Source: Camellia lanceoleosa
Taxonomy: Eukaryota > Streptophyta > Magnoliopsida > Ericales > Theaceae
Length of the DNA: 64,000 nucleotides
NCBI GenBank assembly: GCA_025200525.1
Contig: CM045770.1
Coordinates: 127,573,429-127,637,428, forward strand
Direction of reading: 5' to 3'
Numbering within the stretch: the first letter of the stretch is position 1; each line of letters opens with the position of its first letter. A program made the position numbers and the translations under genes. The notes below the pieces were generated by a model, which was not told the DNA's origin, ran no database searches, and worked only from the letters and a program-made list of their open reading frames with translations. Of the stretch, positions 59,140 to 64,000 are shown piece by piece.

Positions 59140-59702
59140 TTTCGATCATTCCCTACAGGATGCATCGAAACACAATACCCGCCCCTGAACATGCCGATGT
59201 TCTTTGGGGTCTGCCTCCTTCTTGTGATATGTCCTTCGGGACTCTTCTTTTCTCGGCTCTTCTCGGCCGACTTCCCTGGAAGGCCGGTGAGAGTGCCTTC
59301 CACTCGTGTCGTGTCTTTGAGCTTGCTTGGATTACTTTCTTACAGGCGTTCTTTCTTTGGTATTGGCGTGTCCTGCAGCGGGTATGGCGGCTGCATGACA
59401 TTATTTTGCATCATGAAATTGACAACCGATTGAAGGTCTGCCAATTTGTTTGCCATCTCCTTTACTTCCTCGTCCCTCCGTAGGCACCTATCCCTCCATA
59501 CCTGGAGGTTATCTTTATTATAGTATCTGCCCTGGTCTGTCTTTTTTGAAGTGTCGCCCTCATGGCCGACGTCTTTTCCTCCGTTCCCCTGGTCACGGGT
59601 TTCTTCGTTGTGGTTGTCTCCTTCAACGTCTAGGTCGATAGGCCTACCACTCCCGACGGGAGCGTCGTCCCCAACCTTTCCTTGTTGTGCGTTACTGGCC
59701 AT
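59140..59702 (-). pseudogene. gag N-terminus, separated by stops and a frameshift
   Basis: The ATG at 59702 lies about 15 bases after the primer site and starts MASNAQQGKVGDDAPVG. The frame holds EEVKEMANKLADLQSVVNFM and MQPPYPLQDTPIPKK and stops at TAA 59340-59342. The same frame goes on to about 59097, but the conserved HRHVQGRVLCFD words lie in a different frame, so one indel lies between about 59200 and 59300. A TGA just before 59139, where the sister copy has arginine, is the last break. Matches 32700-33389 of the other copy. Confidence 0.8.
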
Positions 59703-59716
59703 CTATTCGTCTTTCG

Positions 59717-59736
59717 TTCCCACAGACGGCGCCAAA
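59717..59736 (-). other. Primer-binding site of the well preserved Tat element
   Basis: Minus strand TTTGGCGCCGTCTGTGGGAA lies one base after the 5' LTR, the form common in Tat and Athila elements. Confidence 0.9.
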
Positions 59737-59737
59737 T

Positions 59738-60279
59738 TGTGTGAGCGATTTTCTGACCACACTGCCCTCCTTAGTAATCCAGCTGTAGAACACAGGCAGA
59801 ATAGATGGCACCTATGTCTGCACAGAAGAAAAAAGGCTCGTGATGGTTCTTCCACCCGGGGGCACTCCGACGAACAAGTCAGTATCTCTCAATGATAATT
59901 CAAGTGCTTAAATTACTGCTCAAGGCTCAAAATTGCATACCTTAGACCTGCCGGGGGTGCCCTTCTTTTATAGTCTTTCCCTATCCTAGTCCCACTAGAA
60001 GTCTCACTTCTATGGACTCCAATTCCGGATCTACCTTGGACTCTTTCAAGAGATAAGGATAGACCCCCCCTTGAGAGTATCACATGTATCCATCTTGTAG
60101 TCTTTCTTCATTCTAGGACTCCTGTCCCTTATCCGTTTATCTCGGATTCCTGTATTCTCGCAGATAACCTCGGCAACTCCGAGATAACCTTGGCGTAACT
60201 ACCACGACACGTGGCACCTCGGCTGACACTTCGGTGCCACCTCGGCCACGTGTTGGTACTTAGAAAATACATCCCCACA
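59738..60279 (-). repeat. 5' LTR of the well preserved Tat element
   Basis: Minus strand TGTGGGGATGTATTTTC to GCTCACACA. A TATA-like GACTATAAAAGAAGGGC lies near 59970-59985 on the minus strand, just before GCACCCCCGGC, matching the promoter position in the other family member. Confidence 0.93.
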
Positions 60280-60655
60280 TCACCATTAATATTATACCAC
60301 CACTGCCCGTGCTACCATTACCACTACTACCATCACCACCTTCATCACCATTATTATTGTTGGTATTGTTTTACTATCACTATCATTATTACTACTACCA
60401 CCACTACCACTACCACTACCATACTACCATTACCACTACTACCACCACCATGCCACGGCCACCACTACCACCACCTTTATAACCATTTTGATTGTTGCCA
60501 TAAGCATCACCATTATTTTACTATCACTACCATCGTTACTGCTACCACTACTACCATGTCGCTGTCACCGCCATCTCCACCACTACCACCACTACTACTA
60601 CTACCACCACTATCATCATAACATCACCAGCACCACTACTACAACCATCACAATA
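60280..60655. repeat. CCA/CTA/CAT triplet DNA, right of the second Tat element
   Basis: Continuation of the triplet-rich DNA at 48762-48804. The frame at 60211-60621 is a histidine/threonine/tyrosine low-complexity artefact that also runs into the LTR. Confidence 0.9.
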
Positions 60656-62040
60656 TAAAATTGAAATGTTCAATTTAAAAATAATAAGTCTTAAATTTGA
60701 TCTTATATATCTTAAAAAAAATTATTTTAATTTAGTACTTAAATTTTTATCAAATAATTTTTTAATTAAAAAAATTTCAATACTAATTTTTAATTTTCAA
60801 TTTTTAGCTTTATTAAATATCACCTTATTTAGTGACTTACTGATTTTTTTTTTATTTATAAAATTATGTAAAAAAAAATGGAGAAGTAATTTGACAACTT
60901 ATAATAAATAAGACAATAAACAACTCATTTTGGCGTACCTAAACCATCCCTGAATCTCAAGATCAAGCCTATGGGGACAAAAAGGTTTGGAGCAAAACGC
61001 AAAGGGCATTTAATAGACTTTTGAATATTATTTATTTATTTATTTATTAAAAAAAAGTCTAATTATTGGACATAAATGAAAATATAATTATTTTTGGAAA
61101 ATTTACCCATAAGTTCTAGTTTCTGAAAAGTTGAACCATTTAGTCTTAAAAGTTTTCTTATGCTCCATTTAGTCCCATTTGCATATCAATCTAATGTTCG
61201 AAACATTAATCTGATGTTCGAAATCTAATGTTTGAAACATTAATCTGATATTTGAAACGTTATAATAGGACCTTTCAGTCTATAAGAAAACTTTTAAGGC
61301 TAAACAGTTTATAAGTTATTAATTTGGGATTTATTGGTGCACTTGAATGTTAAAAGGGTTATTTTATTGTATGTTATTTTTCTTATAAGATTTGTTATCA
61401 TTATTAGTATCATCATATGAACAAAGAAATTTGTGCAACTGAAAGTAAAAAATTGTTGCATGAAACAAACCAACAATGCTAATTTGTTTGTCATTCCATA
61501 AGATATTAATTACAAAAATAAAAATAATTATATCAAATTATTAGATAATTATAATGGGATATTTATTCAAAATACACTTAATAATAATATTCACAATGAC
61601 AGTTTGAATGTTTTTGATGTGATCATTCATACTATCAGATATGAATGTTTACATTATCAAGTTCCTAAGCGTCCAAAAAATATTTGTAAGGATAAAATTA
61701 TCCATAAAATACTTTAAATATAAGAATTAGGATTTGGTGGATCAAATATTCAAATAATAGAATTATTGTAATATAAAAAATGTTATGAACTAATTGAAAT
61801 ATAAATATTTGAAAAAAAAATCTTAATAAATACCGCAATTATAATTTAATAATATATAATTAGACGCTCAATAACCATTAAAGTAAACTAACGGATTGAC
61901 TCAGGTAGCCACTCTATATACTCAATCAATTGAAAAATCAAGAGGTCAATTGGAAGGATTGATTATGATATCTTTATGTTTATAAAATTATTTATATTAA
62001 GTTGAATAATTATAATATTTTTGTGTTTATCGTTTTTAGA
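60656..62040. other. AT-rich spacer, no gene seen
   Basis: Only short A and T-rich frames. ATCTGATGTTCGAAA-type words recur three or four times at 61190-61260. Confidence 0.6.
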
Positions 62041-62049
62041 TCAACAAAA

Positions 62050-62905
62050 AATTTTTTATTGATGAAAAATATTGAGGAATTACAGTGAGATATATCTGAG
62101 AGGGTAATTTGCATTGTGCAAATGAGCCGAGCTAAGTTTGCATAGATCTTCGATTTGGGTCATGCAGTGAGCCGAGCTAAGGTGGTGTGCAAATGAACCG
62201 AGCTAACTTGCAAGGGCGTTGCATTGCACCACACAGTGGGCCAAACTGCGGTTGCTTGGACTTAGAGTATGGGTCGAGCTATCTTGGAATTGGGGTTTGG
62301 ACTGTGCTATCTTTGAGGACCGAACAACAGTTGGCGGGTTATGATAGCTAGGTTGGCCGCATGATTGAGCCGAACAACCGAGCTGGGTCTTGTGTATAAG
62401 GATAGCCTAGCGTTACATGTTGCTCAGTAGTCTTAAAGGCCACCAAGCTCACTCAATACGGTTACTTGGTCCTCAACTAACCGGAATGGCTCTCTTGGCT
62501 TGTTGACCAAGCTAAGAGTTGTGTTATTTTACTCGCATTTTGGAGATAAAGGTGTTAAATGATAGGTATTATCCTTTAAGAAATGGACTCTAGATAGGAC
62601 TCTACAAAGAGGAATTAGAGTCCTCTAAGAGTCTACCTTGTGAAATGAATAAAAGCTCAGAAGGAAAACCTAAAGAGTTAATGCAATTTTACTCACTAGA
62701 ATTCTAGAAAGCTTTTCCTATATTGATCTTAAGAATTGACTTAAGTATCGAAGGGGTTTTCCGACACACACCCGCCAAGTAGCTCACTTGAGTTGTTTTT
62801 GCAAGTTACACGATGCCGTTGGAGGAGATCCAATTACGAGGAGCATGGGTGTGACGAATATTTCGTACCCGTACAACATCAATAAAAGACCTGAGGCAAA
62901 CGACA
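62050..62905 (+). mobile_element. Possible degenerate LTR fragment
   Basis: The block is GC-richer than its surroundings, repeats GAGCCGAGCTAAG at least three times (62123-62200), has a GAATAAAAGCTCAG word and then TTGACTTAAGTATCGAAGGGG followed by GTTTTCCGACACACACCCGCC, wording like the 3' part of Tat-type LTRs (compare CGTCGGAGTGCCCCCGGG in 43812-43830). No partner LTR, primer site or target duplication was found. Confidence 0.4.
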
Positions 62906-63188
62906 TCACTACGAAAGACATAACCCAACTAGGTTGGCTTATGAAATCTGCCAATCATCTACCAAGTCAATCAGCAAGGGAAAGGAGGCAAGACACCTAC
63001 TTCGAATCCAACAGAGCAGAATGAAATCTAAACATCTTTGTGTTTATCTGTTAGTTTATTTTTATATATTTCAACTATTAAGTGTATCTTATCTAGTTGT
63101 TATTGGTGTATGTCTACATTTGTACATATCGCTTGTAATAGAATTTGGATTTTGAAATGGGGGCTATTACTATAATATGGAACCAACT

Positions 63189-63666
63189 AGGCTTGTAAAT
63201 GAATCGGATTTGGCTGATGAAGGATGCCAACGGATCATATTCGGATCGGATCGGATCGGTTCTGTCAAAATCAAATCCAATCTAATTAAGACAAACCTGA
63301 TTCCGATCCGAATCCATTTATCTCATATCCAATTATAGATCATTCGAATCCGATCCGAATCCATTTATCCCATATCCGATCCATTTAGTTTTTTTATTTT
63401 TATTATTTTTTTTATTTATGGCTACAATTTTATATAATTTGAATTATTAATTTTTTTTTTCAATTTGTGTTTTCTTCATTTAAATTGATAATAATCAGAT
63501 CGGATCGGATTATTAGATCGGATTTTTGCGTATTCAATCCATTTAATAATCGAATTGAATGCATTTGGATTATTGGATTGTCAGGTTGAATTTTTTGTAA
63601 ACGGATTTGAATAGCCGAATTCGGGTTAGATTAAAAAAAAAAAAATCTAATCTATTGATAGCCTAG
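63189..63666. mobile_element. MITE-like element rich in GGATCGGAT words
   Basis: Ends are related inverted repeats: left CTAGGCTTGTAAATGAATCG, right complement CTAGGCTATCAATAGATTAG. Inside, CGGATCGGATCGG, CGATCCGAATCCATTTATC (twice) and ATTAGATCGGATT recur in both orientations. Non-coding. Class uncertain; no target duplication was confirmed. Confidence 0.6.
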
Positions 63667-63749
63667 AACTGATAACTCATATGAGTGAGAAACTTTTAAA
63701 ATTTGTTATTTTTGTATATCGTTACAATTTTTGAGGAGAGCATCATGTG

Positions 63750-64000
63750 TGTGGGGATGTATTTTCTAAGTACCAACACGTGGCCGAGGTGGCACCGAAG
63801 TGTCAGCCGAGGTGCCACATGTCGTGGTAGTTACGCCGAGGTTATCTCGGAGTTGTCGAGGTTATCTGCGAGAGTACAAGAATCCGAGATAAACGGATAA
63901 GGGACAGGAGTCCTAGAATGAAGAAAGACTACAAGATGGATACAGGTGATACTCTCAGGGGGGTCTATTCTTATCCCTTGAAAGAGTCCAAGGTAGATCC
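63750..64000 (+). mobile_element. Start of a third Tat-family LTR, cut by window end
   Basis: TGTGGGGATGTATTTTCTAA at 63750 starts the same LTR as the element at 48805-60279, here on the plus strand, and matches it for all 251 visible bases (ACACGTGGCCGAGG, GTGCCACATGTCGTGG). Whether it is a complete element or a solo LTR cannot be seen. Confidence 0.88.

Larger units (their letters stand above)
48805..60279 (-). mobile_element. Tat-type Ty3/Gypsy element, well preserved copy
   Basis: LTRs at 48805-49347 and 59738-60279 and the target duplication TCACC (48800-48804 and 60280-60284) define an 11.5-kb element on the minus strand. In its own direction it has primer site, gag-protease, RT-RNase H-integrase, 62-bp tandem repeats, an antisense gene with two introns, polypurine tract and 3' LTR. 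Its two LTRs are close to identical by eye, so it is younger than the copy at 32118. The coding frames carry only a handful of stops and one frameshift. Confidence 0.94.

Noticed and set aside
58888..59433. 181-codon plus frame
   Set aside because: Complement of the gag coding region; shadow frame.
60211..60621. 136-codon His/Thr/Tyr-rich frame
   Set aside because: Triplet-repeat composition and start inside an LTR.
62788..63024. 78-codon plus frame
   Set aside because: In a presumed degenerate LTR fragment, no recognised motif.

Overview
The window looks like nuclear DNA of a woody eudicot. It has AT-rich intergenic DNA, GT-AG introns, a CC-NB-ARC-LRR resistance gene, plant-type LTR retrotransposons (Tekay chromovirus and Tat-type Ty3/Gypsy) and many MITE-like foldbacks. 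The GCTCGAGCGC-rich block and the style of the resistance gene would suit a Fagales-like tree, but that is an inference. No rRNA, tRNA or CRISPR was seen.

Layout. 1-2998: 3' end of a Tekay-type Ty3/Gypsy element (integrase, chromodomain, polypurine tract, complete 3' LTR with a 30-bp tandem array). 3000-4640: decayed repeats and a foldback element with a 9-bp target duplication. 5220-10425: a CNL resistance gene with one large intact exon and two short LRR exons. 12029-21134: a non-autonomous LTR element on the minus strand, with a second LTR element (12874-18986, target duplication AATTG) nested inside it. 21584-22665: a G24 run, a duplicated exon-like fragment and CCA-rich DNA. 24720-29931 (minus): a five-exon HAD-family hydrolase gene that looks inactivated (frameshift, GC donor, early stop). 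31076-31677: a Harbinger-like MITE.

32118-43949 (plus) and 48805-60279 (minus) are two complete-length Tat-type Ty3/Gypsy elements of one family, with target duplications CATAT and TCACC. Each holds gag-protease, then RT-RNase H-integrase, then a block of tandem repeats, then an antisense open reading frame with an intron (two introns in the better copy) just inside the 3' LTR. The first copy is heavily decayed; the second is far better preserved and its antisense gene is almost intact. A third LTR of the family begins at 63750 and runs off the window.

The most interesting system is this antisense gene. It faces pol tail to tail across a tandem-repeat block that differs in unit length between the copies (93 bp and 62 bp). 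A second point is the stop codon at exactly the same tryptophan position between protease and RT in both copies (TGA in one, TAG in the other). All assignments come from reading the sequence; no search, alignment program or expression data was used.
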